Part shown: positions 8,751-18,760 of the stretch, piece by piece
Layout of the letters: the number at the start of each line of letters is the position of its first letter
Position numbering within the stretch: position 1 is the stretch's first letter
NCBI GenBank assembly: GCA_020247305.1
Contig: JADCJE010000094.1
Location: 1 to 64,000, forward strand
Direction of reading: 5' to 3'
Origin: Phycisphaerales bacterium
GTDB lineage: Bacteria > Planctomycetota > UBA1135 > UBA2386
DNA: 64,000 nucleotides
The notes under the pieces: generated by a model
The model's database searches: none
What the model was told of the DNA's origin: nothing
The model's input: the letters and a program-made list of their open reading frames with translations, nothing else
Made by a program: the position numbers and the translations under genes

Positions 8751-9350
8751 ATGACCATCGCCAACGACTACATCATCCCGTTCGTCATCGAGAAGACCGG
8801 CCGGGGCGAACGCCAGTACGACATCTACAGTCGGCTGCTGGAGGACCGGATCGTCTTCATCGGCTCGCCCATCGACGACGGCGTCGCCAACGCGGTCATC
8901 GCACAGCTCCTGTTCCTGCAGAAGGAGAACAAGAGCCAGGACATCAACCTGTTCCTGAACACGCCGGGCGGCAGCGTCACGGCCGGGCTCGCGATCTACG
9001 ACACGATCCAGTTCGTGCAGTGCCCAGTGGCGACCTACTGCATCGGCCAGGCGGCGTCGATGGGCGCCGTGCTGCTGGCTGCGGGTTCCAAGGGCAAGCG
9101 CCACGCGCTGCCGCACTCGCGCATCATGATCCACCAGCCCTGGGGCGGCGTCGGCGGCACGGCGATGGACATCTCCATCCAGGCCGACGAGATCCTGCGC
9201 CTCAAGCAGACGCTGAGCGAGATCCTCGGCCGGCACTGCGGCAAGTCCGCGGCCGACGTCAGCCGCGACAGCGACCGCGACTTCTTCATGGGCCCGGCCG
9301 AGGCGAAGGCCTACGGGCTCATCGACGAGATCGTCCAGACCAGCAAGTGA
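8751..9350 (+). CDS. clpP: ATP-dependent Clp protease proteolytic subunit ClpP
   Basis: 199 residues. ClpP forms the tetradecameric serine-protease chamber fed by ClpX or ClpA. The catalytic triad is present: S103 in [10 protein letters not shown]128 in [10 protein letters not shown], and D177 in [18 protein letters not shown]. The oxyanion-hole strand is [17 protein letters not shown]. The N-terminus is ordinary and propeptide-like ([19 protein letters not shown]). The ATG at 8751 is preceded by TAGCTAGACA (8727-8736), which could hold a -10 giving a short leader of 8-14 nt. It sits 93 bp after tig and 114 bp before clpX. Confidence 0.97.
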   Translation: MTIANDYIIPFVIEKTGRGERQYDIYSRLLEDRIVFIGSPIDDGVANAVIAQLLFLQKENKSQDINLFLNTPGGSVTAGLAIYDTIQFVQCPVATYCIGQAASMGAVLLAAGSKGKRHALPHSRIMIHQPWGGVGGTAMDISIQADEILRLKQTLSEILGRHCGKSAADVSRDSDRDFFMGPAEAKAYGLIDEIVQTSK

Positions 9351-9464
9351 TCGCCCCCCGCGCCGCGGCCGCAGCGCCGCGATGACGCGAATCCCCCGGT
9401 CGCCGGCGCGCAACGGCGCGCGCCAGCGGCTACACTGCCCGCGTTTCCCGCACGCAGGATCCAC

Positions 9465-10778
9465 ATGGCCGCCAAGGGCAAGACCGTCGAGCGCTGCACG
9501 TTCTGCGAGAAATCGCGCCACCACGTGCAGTCGCTGATCTCCGGACCGCCCGGGATCTACATCTGCAACGAGTGCATCGAGATCTGCAACACGATCCTCA
9601 AGGAGGAGGACCGCAAGCAGAAGGGCGGCGCGCCGTCGACCTCGTCGCCGACGTTCCTCAAGGACCTCGTCCTCAAGGACAAGGTGCCGACGCCCGAGTA
9701 CATGATGAAGCGGCTCGGCGAGTACGTCGTCGGCCAGGAACGCGCCAAGAAGGTGCTGTCGGTGGCCGTCTACGGCCACTACCGCCGCCTGCACGCGCGC
9801 TTCCACAACCCGGAGCTGGAGCTGGAGAAGAGCAACATCCTGCTCGTCGGCCCGACCGGCTCGGGCAAGACGCTGCTCGCGCGCACGCTGGCCAAGATCC
9901 TCGACGTGCCGTTCGCGATCGCCGACGCCACGACGCTGACCGAGGCCGGGTACGTCGGCGAGGACGTCGAGAACATCCTGCTGCGGCTGCTGCAGAACGC
10001 CAACTTCGACGTCGAGCGCGCGCAACAAGGCATCGTCTACATCGACGAGATCGACAAGATCGGCCGCACCACGTCCAACGTCTCGATCACGCGCGACGTC
10101 AGCGGCGAGGGCGTGCAGCAGGCGCTGCTGAAGATCCTGGAAGGCACGGTCGCCAACGTGCCGCCTCAGGGCGGCCGCAAGCACCCCGAGCAGAGCTACA
10201 TCCAGGTCAACACCGAGCACATCCTGTTCCTCTGCGGCGGCACCTTCACCGGCATCGAGCAGTTCATCGCCCGGCGCCTGGGCCAGAAGGTCATCGGCTT
10301 CGGCCAGGGCGACGACGCGCCGGCCGCCGTTCCCGAGATGGATCTCGTGACCAGCCAGCGCGAACGCGACGGGCTGATCCCGTTCCTCGACCAGAAGGAC
10401 CTGATCGACTTCGGCATGATCCCCGAGTTCGTCGGCCGTCTGCCGGTGGTCGTGCCGATGCGGTCGCTGACGCGCGAGGAGATCCTCAATGTCATGACCG
10501 CGCCGAAGAACGCGCTCGTCCGCCAGTACAAGGCGATGCTCGAGCTCGACGGCTGCCAGCTGGAGTTCACCGACGAGGCGCTCGGCGTCTTCGCCGACGA
10601 GGCGATGCAGCGCGAGACCGGCGTGCGGTCGCTGCGCTCGATGTTCGAGGAGGTGCTGCTCGACCTGCGCTTCGAGATCGGCTCGCGCAAGGGCGAGCGC
10701 ATCGTCATCACCGGCGACTACGTGCTGGAGAAGCTGCGCCGCCAGGGCGGCGATCGTCGCAAGCGCGACTCGGCCTGA
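9465..10778 (+). CDS. clpX: ATP-dependent Clp protease ATP-binding subunit ClpX
   Basis: 437 residues. ClpX is the hexameric AAA+ unfoldase that feeds ClpP. The N-terminal zinc-binding domain has C11, C14, C34 and C37 (RCTFCEK...YICNEC). Walker A is GPTGSGKT (129-136). Walker B is IVYIDEIDK with D194 and E195. The pore loop GYVGEDVEN and the RKH loop (GGRKHPEQ) are present. The C-terminal small domain contains the sensor-2 region around [15 protein letters not shown]. Length is normal. A -10-like TACACT at 9431-9436 would give a leader of about 22 nt containing AGGAT as a possible Shine-Dalgarno, so clpX may be expressed separately from clpP. Confidence 0.97.
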   Translation: MAAKGKTVERCTFCEKSRHHVQSLISGPPGIYICNECIEICNTILKEEDRKQKGGAPSTSSPTFLKDLVLKDKVPTPEYMMKRLGEYVVGQERAKKVLSVAVYGHYRRLHARFHNPELELEKSNILLVGPTGSGKTLLARTLAKILDVPFAIADATTLTEAGYVGEDVENILLRLLQNANFDVERAQQGIVYIDEIDKIGRTTSNVSITRDVSGEGVQQALLKILEGTVANVPPQGGRKHPEQSYIQVNTEHILFLCGGTFTGIEQFIARRLGQKVIGFGQGDDAPAAVPEMDLVTSQRERDGLIPFLDQKDLIDFGMIPEFVGRLPVVVPMRSLTREEILNVMTAPKNALVRQYKAMLELDGCQLEFTDEALGVFADEAMQRETGVRSLRSMFEEVLLDLRFEIGSRKGERIVITGDYVLEKLRRQGGDRRKRDSA

Positions 10779-10808
10779 CGGCCGGTCCGGCGAGCCGAGA
10801 CGACGCCC

Positions 10809-11858
10809 ATGCGCGCGCTGACCGAACTGACGGACCAGGAACTCGCCGACGCCGTCGCCGAGCTCGGCGGCAAGCCGTTCCAGGCGCGGCAGGCGTCGCA
10901 CTGGCTGTGGAAGCACGGCGTCACGGCCATCGACGCCATGAAGAACGTGCCGACGCGCCTGCGCGAGGGGCTCGCCGCGCGCTTCCGCGTGCGTGCCGGC
11001 GAACTGGCGCAGGTCGACGAAGCCGAGGACGGCACGCAGAAGCTGCTGGTGCGCTGGGCCGACGGTGAGACCGTCGAGTGCGTCATCATCCCCGACGGCG
11101 AACGCACGACGCTGTGCGTGTCGTCCCAAGTCGGTTGCCCGGTGGCATGCGTGTTCTGCGCATCGGGCATGTTCGGCGTGCGCCGCAATCTGACGCCCGG
11201 CGAGATCGCCGAGCAGGTGCTGCTTGCGCGTGCGCGCCTGCCGGCGGACCGCGCCCTGACCAACCTCGTCGTCATGGGCATGGGCGAACCGATGCTCAAC
11301 CTCGACGGCCTGCTGCCGGCGCTGCAGCGCATCCACGACCCGCAGGGCATCGGCATGGGCGCGCGCCGCATCACGGTCAGCACGTCCGGCTACCCGCGCC
11401 AGATGGAGCGCTTCGCCGCCGCCGACCCGTCGTACAACCTCGCGGTGTCGCTGCACGCCGCGGACGACGAACTGCGCAAGTGCCTCGTGCCGACGGCGAC
11501 CGCGCCGGTGCGCGAGATCGTCGCCGCCGCGCACCGCTACTTCGGCCAGAAGGGCCGTGAGGTCACCTACGAGGTCGTACTGCTCGAAGGCGTCAACGAC
11601 CGGCCGCAGGACGCGCAGGCGATGGTCGAAGCGCTCGGCGCCCTGCCGTGCACGGTCAACCTGATCCCCTGGAACCCGGTCGAGGAGATCGCCCGCGATC
11701 GCGGCCTGCGGCGACCGTCCGTGCCGCGCGTCGACGCCTTCGCCGACGCGCTGCGCCAGGGCGACCTCAAGGTCACCGTGCGCCGCCAGCGCGGCGCCGA
11801 CCGCTCGGCGGCGTGCGGCCAGTTGCGCCTGCGCCACGCCGGCGCGAACGCCGGCTAG
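10809..11858 (+). CDS. rlmN: Dual-specificity 23S rRNA/tRNA adenine-C2 methyltransferase RlmN
   Basis: 349 residues. RlmN is a radical-SAM enzyme that makes 2-methyladenosine at 23S rRNA A2503 and tRNA A37. The 4Fe-4S motif CxxxCxxC is C110, C114 and C117 (VGCPVACVFCASG). Downstream are GEPMLNLDGLL and the RITVSTSGYPRQM segment. The C-terminal ACGQLR carries the Cys that forms the methyl-bearing intermediate. It lies 30 bp after clpX. The final TAG stop (11856-11858) is part of the terminal CTAG of an interspersed repeat, so the last residues (about ANAG) may have been set by repeat insertion. Function should be intact because all catalytic Cys residues precede the junction. Confidence 0.95.
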   Translation: MRALTELTDQELADAVAELGGKPFQARQASHWLWKHGVTAIDAMKNVPTRLREGLAARFRVRAGELAQVDEAEDGTQKLLVRWADGETVECVIIPDGERTTLCVSSQVGCPVACVFCASGMFGVRRNLTPGEIAEQVLLARARLPADRALTNLVVMGMGEPMLNLDGLLPALQRIHDPQGIGMGARRITVSTSGYPRQMERFAAADPSYNLAVSLHAADDELRKCLVPTATAPVREIVAAAHRYFGQKGREVTYEVVLLEGVNDRPQDAQAMVEALGALPCTVNLIPWNPVEEIARDRGLRRPSVPRVDAFADALRQGDLKVTVRRQRGADRSAACGQLRLRHAGANAG

Positions 11859-12009
11859 GAGTCTGCGCCACGGCAGGCCACGCCGCCCGCCACGCGTCTT
11901 CGCGTCCGGGAGCTCGCCGGCGAGCTTTGGCGAATCCACTGATTTGCCTGCGGTCGTCGGCTTCGCCCCGACCGCGAATCCGCGCACCGGATCAGCGCGC
12001 GCCCCCTGA
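11855..12009 (-). repeat. Interspersed TIR repeat, copy 1
   Basis: This copy matches the other three in reverse orientation. Its terminal CTAGGAGTCTGCGCCAC is at 11855-11871. The other end fades near 12009, where the left inverted repeat is eroded. Conserved inner blocks include GGATTCGC, GGGGCGAAGCCGACGACCGC and the hairpin pair GGCAAATC/GATTCGCC. It fills the gap between convergent rlmN and the PDZ gene and supplies the rlmN stop codon. Confidence 0.85.
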
Positions 12010-12038
12010 CGCCGGCGCCCAGGCGAGCGCCCCCGCCG

Positions 12039-13274
12039 TCAGCGGATGGACTCGCCGTCGGCCTTGCGGGCGCGCTTCTTCAGCGGCTGCGCCGGCTTGC
12101 CCGCGTCGGTCTCGATCGCCTCGGCCTTGGGCGCCTTGGCGGTCTTGGCCGCGCCCTTGCGGACGAAGGCGACCTCGACCTCGGCGCCCTGCGCGACGCC
12201 GCCGAGCGCGGCCTGGACGTCCTGCGGCGACCCGATCGGCGTGCCGGCGATCCGCGTGACGATGTCGCCGCGCTGCAGGCCCAACTCCTGCGCCAGCGAG
12301 CCTTCCTGCACGGACTCGACCATCAGGCCGACGCCGTCCTCCAACTCCAGGTAGGCGCGCACGTCGGGCGGCACCTCGTCGCGCACCGACACGCCCAGGC
12401 GCTTGCCTGCCGGCGGCGGCACGGGCGCGGCCGGCGCAGCGCCGCCGAAGTCGTCGAAGCCATCGACTTCGGCTTCGGGCGGCAACTGGCCGCGGCGCGG
12501 CCGACCGGTGATCGGCGGCTGGGGCGCGTTCGGCGCGAACGGGCCGCCGAAGCCGCGCAACCACCCCATGCCGCCGCCTGGCAGCTGCAGGCCGATGCCG
12601 TTGCGGCCGAGCACGCCTGGGTGCTGCTTCTGGAACGACTCCATGTCCGGCGCCTCGTAGACCTTCTTCTCGGTCTTGCCGTCGGCGCCGCGCTCCTCGA
12701 CCTCGACGCGCACCGCGCCGTCCGGGCCGATCTGCATCGACATGCCCTGCGAACGCGACGCGCCGGCCTTCATCTGCTCCTGCAGGTCGCGGAAGAAGCC
12801 GTCGTCGAAGAAGCGCGCGCGCGGGACGTCGATGCCGAAGTCGCGCTCGAAGCGCTCGAACAGCGACTCGAACTCGTCGCGGACCGGCTCGCGCCGCGGC
12901 CGCTCCGGCTGGCCCTGCGGCGGCGCGTCGTCGCGGCCGCGCGGCGCCAGCGCGCCATCCGCCTTGCCGGCCTCGATCTGCCGCAGCAGCCGGCGGGCGC
13001 GCCACTGCGCCTCCGCGTCGTCGACGGCCTCGGCCGCCTTCTTCAGCGCCGGCACGGCTGCGGCGCCGAGTCCGCGCAGCGCCGTCTCGGCGTCGACGCG
13101 CTCGCGGAACCGGTCGCTGCCGAGTTTGCGCACCAGCGCCTCGGGATCGGGCGCCTGTGCGTCCGCTTTGGCGGCGGGAGGCGGCGCGACCGGCTCCTTG
13201 GGCTGGGGATCCTGGGCTGGCAGGCTCGCCGCGGCGGCGGCGGCTGCGAGAAGTACGGCGCGGAGGTCGATCAT
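12039..13274 (-). CDS. Exported PDZ-domain protein
   Basis: 411 residues. The signal peptide is MIDLRAVLLAAAAAAASLPA, cleaved near AQDP, then a Pro/Ala linker. Residues about 40-105 resemble a HEAT-like helical module (LVRKLGSDRFRERVDAET) common in planctomycete exported proteins. A low-complexity middle (about 105-290) is rich in Arg, Asp, Gly and Pro. The C-terminal PDZ domain (about 300-385) shows KRLGVSVRDEVPP, the GLMVESVQEGSLAQELGL carboxylate-binding part and GDIVTRIAG. A basic tail follows. No protease triad is present, so it is not a complete HtrA; an adaptor or scaffold role is inferred. The ATG at 13274 is chosen because the signal peptide begins there. Confidence 0.8.
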   Translation of the reverse strand: MIDLRAVLLAAAAAAASLPAQDPQPKEPVAPPPAAKADAQAPDPEALVRKLGSDRFRERVDAETALRGLGAAAVPALKKAAEAVDDAEAQWRARRLLRQIEAGKADGALAPRGRDDAPPQGQPERPRREPVRDEFESLFERFERDFGIDVPRARFFDDGFFRDLQEQMKAGASRSQGMSMQIGPDGAVRVEVEERGADGKTEKKVYEAPDMESFQKQHPGVLGRNGIGLQLPGGGMGWLRGFGGPFAPNAPQPPITGRPRRGQLPPEAEVDGFDDFGGAAPAAPVPPPAGKRLGVSVRDEVPPDVRAYLELEDGVGLMVESVQEGSLAQELGLQRGDIVTRIAGTPIGSPQDVQAALGGVAQGAEVEVAFVRKGAAKTAKAPKAEAIETDAGKPAQPLKKRARKADGESIR

Positions 13275-13426
13275 GTGGCGTGGGCCGGGGTCACCCGGCG
13301 AACGCCGACAACGGTTGCACGGCGCGATCCCTCCCGCCCACCGCCGAGGGCCGTAGCCCCCCACGGGCCCGATGCCGGAGCCCGCGATGGCGCCGCGGCG
13401 ACGCCGCCGGCGCGTGCGCACCGGGC

Positions 13427-14410
13427 TCAGGACGACAGCGGCTGGCCCATGCGGCGAAACTTCTCGTAGCGCTGCTCAAGCAGTTGCGGCACCGGGATCG
13501 CCGCCAGTTCGCCGAGCCACTCCAGGATCTGCGCGCGCACGCGCTCGACCGCGCCCTTCTGGTCACGGTGCGCGCCGCCGAGCGGCTCGTCGATCACCTT
13601 GTCGACGAGGCCCAGGCGCAGCAGGTCCTTGCTGGTCAGCTTCAGTGCGTCGGCCGCGTCCGGCGCCTTGTCGCCGGCCTTCCACAGGATCGCGGCGCAG
13701 CCCTCGGGCGAGATCACGGAGTAGTAGCTGTTCTCCAGCATGCCGACGCGGTCGCCGACGCCGATGCCGAGCGCGCCGCCCGATCCACCCTCGCCGATGA
13801 CGACGCAGACCACCGGCACCTTGAGGTCGAACATCTCCAGGATGTTGCGGGCGATCGCCGAGGCCTGCCCGCGCTCCTCGGCGCCGATGCCCGGGTAGGC
13901 GCCCGGCGTGTTGATGAAGGTGACGATCGGCAGGCCCCACTTCTCGGCGAGGCGCATCTTCTGCAGCGCCTTGCGGTAGCCCTCGGGGTGGGCGCAGCCG
14001 AAGTTGCACGCCAGCCGGTCCTTGACCGTCTTGCCCTTGCGGTGGCCGACCAGCAGGAAGCGCACGCCGGCCATCGTCGCGAGGCCGGTGACGATCGCGC
14101 GGTCGTCGCCGAACACGCGATCGCCGTGCAGCTCGACGAAGTCGTCGAGCATCAGCTGGATGTAGTCCGAGGTCAGCGGCCGCGCGGCGTGGCGGGCGAC
14201 GTTGACCCGTTCCCAAGGGCTGAGCTGGCCGTAGACCTCCGCCGTCTGCTTGCGCAGCCGATCCTCGAGCAACTCGATCTCGCCGGTCAGCTCCAGGTGC
14301 GAACCGGTGTTGAGCTTGCGCAGCTCGTCGATCTTGCCCTGCAGCTCCATCAGCGGGCGCTCGAAGGCGAGGCCGTCTTGCATGGCGGACTTGGGGTTGG
14401 CGTCGGTCAT
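13427..14410 (-). CDS. accA: Acetyl-CoA carboxylase carboxyltransferase subunit alpha
   Basis: 327 residues. With AccD, this subunit transfers the carboxyl group from carboxybiotin to acetyl-CoA, giving malonyl-CoA for fatty acid synthesis. The N-terminal helical part is FERPLMELQGKIDELRK. The crotonase-fold core shows DDFVELHGDRVFGDDRAIV, NTPGAYPGIGAEERGQA and the oxyanion-hole segment GEGGSGGALGIGVGD. MLENSYYSVISPEGCA is diagnostic. Length is typical (E. coli 319). The ATG at 14410 follows a short leader from a predicted promoter overlapping an inverted repeat (14416-14451). accD is not nearby. Confidence 0.97.
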   Translation of the reverse strand: MTDANPKSAMQDGLAFERPLMELQGKIDELRKLNTGSHLELTGEIELLEDRLRKQTAEVYGQLSPWERVNVARHAARPLTSDYIQLMLDDFVELHGDRVFGDDRAIVTGLATMAGVRFLLVGHRKGKTVKDRLACNFGCAHPEGYRKALQKMRLAEKWGLPIVTFINTPGAYPGIGAEERGQASAIARNILEMFDLKVPVVCVVIGEGGSGGALGIGVGDRVGMLENSYYSVISPEGCAAILWKAGDKAPDAADALKLTSKDLLRLGLVDKVIDEPLGGAHRDQKGAVERVRAQILEWLGELAAIPVPQLLEQRYEKFRRMGQPLSS

Positions 14411-14415
14411 GGGAG

Positions 14416-14451
14416 GGCGGGAACTGTAGTCCCGCCGCCCCCGCTGGCCAA
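14416..14451 (-). promoter_or_regulatory. Predicted accA promoter overlapping an inverted repeat
   Basis: Minus-strand TTGGCC (14451-14446), 17-bp spacer, TACAGT (14428-14423). The -10 hexamer lies in the 7-nt loop of a perfect 7-bp inverted repeat, GGCGGGA (14416-14422) / TCCCGCC (14430-14436). This could be an operator or a 5' hairpin. Confidence 0.5.
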
Positions 14452-14507
14452 CGCCGGAGCCGCGCCGAAGCCGCGCCGAGGCGACGGCGTGGCGCGGCCG
14501 CCCGGGG

Positions 14508-15853
<1,346 letters not shown>

Positions 15854-15857
<4 letters not shown>

Positions 15858-16600
15858 GGCTTCTGCTCCGACTCCGGTCGCGCGCCGCGCGCCGGCAGAC
15901 GCATGGTGAACTGCGTGCCCTTGCCGACCTCCGACTCCATGGTCAGCGCGCCGCCGTGCTCCTCGACGATCCGCCGGACCGTCGGCAGGCCGAGCCCGGT
16001 GCCGGCCTTCTTGGTGCTGAAGTACGGCTCGAACACGCGCGCCTGCACGTCGGCGGGGATGCCGGCGCCGGTGTCGGTGACGCGAACGAGCACGTCGTCG
16101 CCGTCGCGCACCGTCGACACCAGGATCTCGCCGCCCGCGGGCGTGGCGTCGCGGGCGTTGCGCAGCAGGTTGCCGATCGCCGCCTGCAGGTGGTCCCAGT
16201 CGACCGGCGGCGAGCCGATGCCGGCGCCGGGGTAGAAGCGCAGCGACAGGCCGTGCTCCTTCATCTCCGGCTGCTGGAAGTCGACGAACGCCTGCAGCCG
16301 GTCGTTCAGCGGCGTCGGCTGCGGCCGCGGCTCCGGCGCACGAGCGAAGCTGAGGAACTCCTCGAGGATCTTCTGCAGGCGACGGACCTCCGCCTCCACC
16401 GTCGACAGCCGCTTCTGGGTGCGCTTGTCACGGGGCGTCTCCGGCTCGCGGAAGTCCTCCAGCACCAACTGCAGGTTGAGCCCGATCGTCGACAGCGGAT
16501 TGCGCACCTCGTGCGCGAAGCCGGCCAGCAGCGTGCCCAGCTGCGCGAGGCGCTCGGTGCGGATGCGCGCCTGTCGGGATTCGCGTGCCGGCGTGGCCAT
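15854..16600 (-). CDS. Soluble sensor histidine kinase (NtrB-like)
   Basis: 248 residues, with only the transmitter core: a dimerisation/phosphoacceptor helix with H30 in GFAHEVRNPLSTIGLNLQ, and a HATPase domain with N-box NLLRNARDA, G1 DTGAGIP, F-box FEPYFSTKK and G2 GTGLGLPTVRRIVEEHGG. No transmembrane helix, PAS or other sensor domain is present, so it is probably cytoplasmic and senses through a partner or its short N-terminus. It directly precedes and overlaps its cognate NtrC-type regulator. A -10-like TATCCT lies 10 bp before the ATG at 16600. The regulated function cannot be read from context. Confidence 0.92.
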
Positions 16601-16610
16601 CGGCCGGGTC

Positions 16611-16616
16611 AGGATA
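16611..16616 (-). promoter_or_regulatory. -10-like element before the histidine kinase gene
   Basis: TATCCT on the minus strand (16616-16611), 10 bp before the ATG at 16600, suggesting a leaderless or near-leaderless transcript. Confidence 0.35.
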
Positions 16617-16671
16617 GAACCCGCGCCGGCGGAATGCTCGCACGCGGCAGGGTTTCCGGCGGCGCGTCGGC

Positions 16672-16677
16672 TATCTT
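16672..16677 (+). promoter_or_regulatory. -10-like element before the Sua5/phosphatase fusion gene
   Basis: TATCTT at 16672-16677, 9 bp before the ATG at 16687. It is divergent from the kinase-gene element at 16611-16616. No clear -35. Confidence 0.4.
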
Positions 16678-16686
16678 CGGCCGGCG

Positions 16687-17754
16687 ATGTCCGGCGACCG
16701 GCACGAACTGCGCACGGCCGACGCAGCGCGCCTGTGCAGCGACGCTGCCGCGCGACTGCGCGCCGGCGAGCCGTGCGTGCTGCCGACCGAGACGTCGTAC
16801 GTCGTCGCCGCGCTGCCGAACCATGCGGGCGCGCTCGCGGCGCTGCGGCAGGCTGCGCGCCTCCCCGCCGACGCGCCGCTGACGCGCCACGCGGCCGACC
16901 GCGCCGCCGCGACCGCGCTGTGGCGCAGCGTGCCGCCGCCGGTCGCTCGGCTGCTCGACCGCTACTGGCCCGGGCCGCTGACCGTGGTGCTGCCCGGTCG
17001 CGGCGGCGCGCTCGTCGGCGCGCGCGTGCCGGCGCACCCGTTCACCCGGCGGGTGCTCGCAGCCCTCGGCGAACCGCTGGCCACGACGGCCATCCCCGGC
17101 GACGACGGCCGGCCGCTGTGCGACGCGCTCGCCGTGGCCGTCCGCCTGCCCGCCGCGCGGACGCTGGTCGTCGACGACGGCCCGTCGCCGCTGGCGACGT
17201 CAACCACCGTCGTGCGCCTCGACGGCCCGCGCCTCGCGGTGCCGCGCGAGGGCATCCTGACGGCCGCGGAGGTGCTGCACACCGCCGCGCGCCGCATCGT
17301 CTTCGTCTGCACCGGCAACACCTGCCGGTCGCCGCTGGCCGAGGTCCTCGCGCGCGAGCTGTGCGGCAAGGCGCTCGGCGTCCCGGCTGGCGACGTGCTC
17401 GCGTGCGGCCTGTCGTTCGCGAGCGCGGGCACCGGCACGATGGACGGCATGCCGGCCAGCGACGGCAGCCTCGCCGCGGCGCGCGAAGTCGACCTCGACC
17501 TGTCGGCGCACCAGAGTCGCATGCTCGACCGCGCCACGGTCGATCGCGCCGACCGCGTCTACTGCCTCGCCGCCAGCCACCAGCGCGCGATCCTCGCGCG
17601 CCTGCCGGCCGCCAAGGACAAGGTCGAGCTGTTGCGCCCCGACGGCGGCGACATCGCCGATCCGTACGGCGGCGACCTCGACGACTACCGCCGCACGCGC
17701 GAGGAGATCCAGCGGGCGATCGAACTGCGCGTCGACGGCTGGCTCGCCGGCTGA
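16687..17754 (+). CDS. Sua5/YrdC-like domain fused to low-molecular-weight protein phosphatase
   Basis: 355 residues. Residues about 10-190 align with Sua5/YrdC (threonylcarbamoyl-AMP synthase: CVLPTETSYVVAAL, YWPGPLTVVLPG, GARVPAHPFTRRVLAALG). However, the ligand motifs are eroded: the usual KRP...PL is LPADAPL, and the S/T-A-N-x-SG segment reads TTAIPGDDG. Residues about 200-355 are a low-molecular-weight tyrosine/arginine phosphatase with intact P-loop CTGNTCRS (C208, R214) and the general-acid DP pair (D325). In Firmicutes, the separate homologues ywlC and ywlE are close neighbours, which supports a functional link. The phosphatase half should be active; the Sua5 half may only bind a nucleotide or be structural. 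It is convergent with lpxD, 19 bp apart. Confidence 0.85.
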   Translation: MSGDRHELRTADAARLCSDAAARLRAGEPCVLPTETSYVVAALPNHAGALAALRQAARLPADAPLTRHAADRAAATALWRSVPPPVARLLDRYWPGPLTVVLPGRGGALVGARVPAHPFTRRVLAALGEPLATTAIPGDDGRPLCDALAVAVRLPAARTLVVDDGPSPLATSTTVVRLDGPRLAVPREGILTAAEVLHTAARRIVFVCTGNTCRSPLAEVLARELCGKALGVPAGDVLACGLSFASAGTGTMDGMPASDGSLAAAREVDLDLSAHQSRMLDRATVDRADRVYCLAASHQRAILARLPAAKDKVELLRPDGGDIADPYGGDLDDYRRTREEIQRAIELRVDGWLAG

Positions 17755-17773
17755 ATCGCGGCCGAGGCGCCGC

Positions 17774-18760
17774 TCATTCGCCGTCGCCGCGGCCGGGAAC
17801 GAGGCCGCGCAGCACGCGCAGCAACCGCAGGAACCGCCGTTTCTCCAGCAGCGGGTGCCCCATGTAGTCGCCGGGCTCGATGACGTCCTTGAGCACGACG
17901 GTGCCGCCGCCCAGGCGCACGTCGGCGCCGATGGTCAGGTGGCCGCTGATGCCGACGTTGCCCGCGATGACGCAGCGGTCGCCGACGCTGGTCGAGCCGG
18001 CGATGCCGCAGTTGGCGGCGATGGCGACGTCCTGGCCGATCGTGCAGTTGTGCGCGATGTGGCACAGGTTGTCGATCTTGGTGCGCGCGCCGATGCGCGT
18101 GACGCCCAGCGTGGCGCGGTCGATCGTCGTGCCGGCGCCGACCTCGACGTCGTCCTCGATGACGGTGGTGCCGAGTTGCGGCACCTTGATCCAGCGCCCC
18201 GCCTCCCGGGCGTAGCCGAAACCGTCGCTGCCGAGCACGGCGTTGGCGTGCACCAGCACGCGCTGGCCGATCTGCACGCCGGCGTAGACGGTGGCGTTCG
18301 GGTGGAAGAAGCAGTCGCGGCCGATGCTGCAGCCATCGCCGATCACGACGCCGGCGCCGACGACGGTGCCCGCGCCGAGGCGGCTCTTGCCGACGACCGC
18401 GCGCGGCCCGATCTGCACCGGCTCCTCCAGCACCGCCGCCGGATCGACGACCGCCGTCGGGTGGACGTCGTGGCGCAGGGCGAGCGGCACCGGGTGGAAC
18501 CGCAGCGCGACCTTGGCGTAGGCGACGTCGACGTCGTCGACGACGATCTGGCTGGCCGCGGTCGCCAGTTCGCTCTCGGTCAGCAGCGCGCCGGCGCGCG
18601 TGGCCTTGGCGGCGGCGGCGTAGCGGGCGTCGCGCACGAAGCCGATGCGGTCCGGACCGGCGGTGCGCAAGTCGCCGAGGCCGACGATGCGGCGGTCACC
18701 GTCGCCGAGCAGGCGTCCGGCCACGAGTTGCGCGAGTTCGGCGACCGAGGCTTCTGTCAT
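17774..18760 (-). CDS. lpxD: UDP-3-O-(3-hydroxyacyl)glucosamine N-acyltransferase LpxD
   Basis: 328 residues. LpxD adds the N-linked hydroxyacyl chain to UDP-3-O-acylglucosamine in lipid A synthesis. The N-terminal uridine-binding domain (MTEASVAELAQLVAGRLLGD) is followed by left-handed beta-helix hexapeptide repeats from about residue 105. The conserved stretch GSDGFGYAREAGRWIKVPQLG is present (written here split: GSDGFGYA then WIKVPQLG). The catalytic His lies in CHIAHNCTIGQD. The C-terminal helical part is PLLEKRRFLRLLRVLRGL. The start ATG at 18760 overlaps the stop of the upstream membrane-protein gene by 4 bp. Its presence is evidence for lipid A and an outer membrane. Other lpx genes are not in the window. 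Confidence 0.95.
   Translation of the reverse strand: MTEASVAELAQLVAGRLLGDGDRRIVGLGDLRTAGPDRIGFVRDARYAAAAKATRAGALLTESELATAASQIVVDDVDVAYAKVALRFHPVPLALRHDVHPTAVVDPAAVLEEPVQIGPRAVVGKSRLGAGTVVGAGVVIGDGCSIGRDCFFHPNATVYAGVQIGQRVLVHANAVLGSDGFGYAREAGRWIKVPQLGTTVIEDDVEVGAGTTIDRATLGVTRIGARTKIDNLCHIAHNCTIGQDVAIAANCGIAGSTSVGDRCVIAGNVGISGHLTIGADVRLGGGTVVLKDVIEPGDYMGHPLLEKRRFLRLLRVLRGLVPGRGDGE

Noticed and set aside
8730-11987. Peptide-like conserved translation of the repeat (RGFASGAKPTTAGE type)
   Set aside because: The same frame is open in several copies, but there are no starts, lengths differ and indels shift the frame; conservation is better explained at the DNA level.
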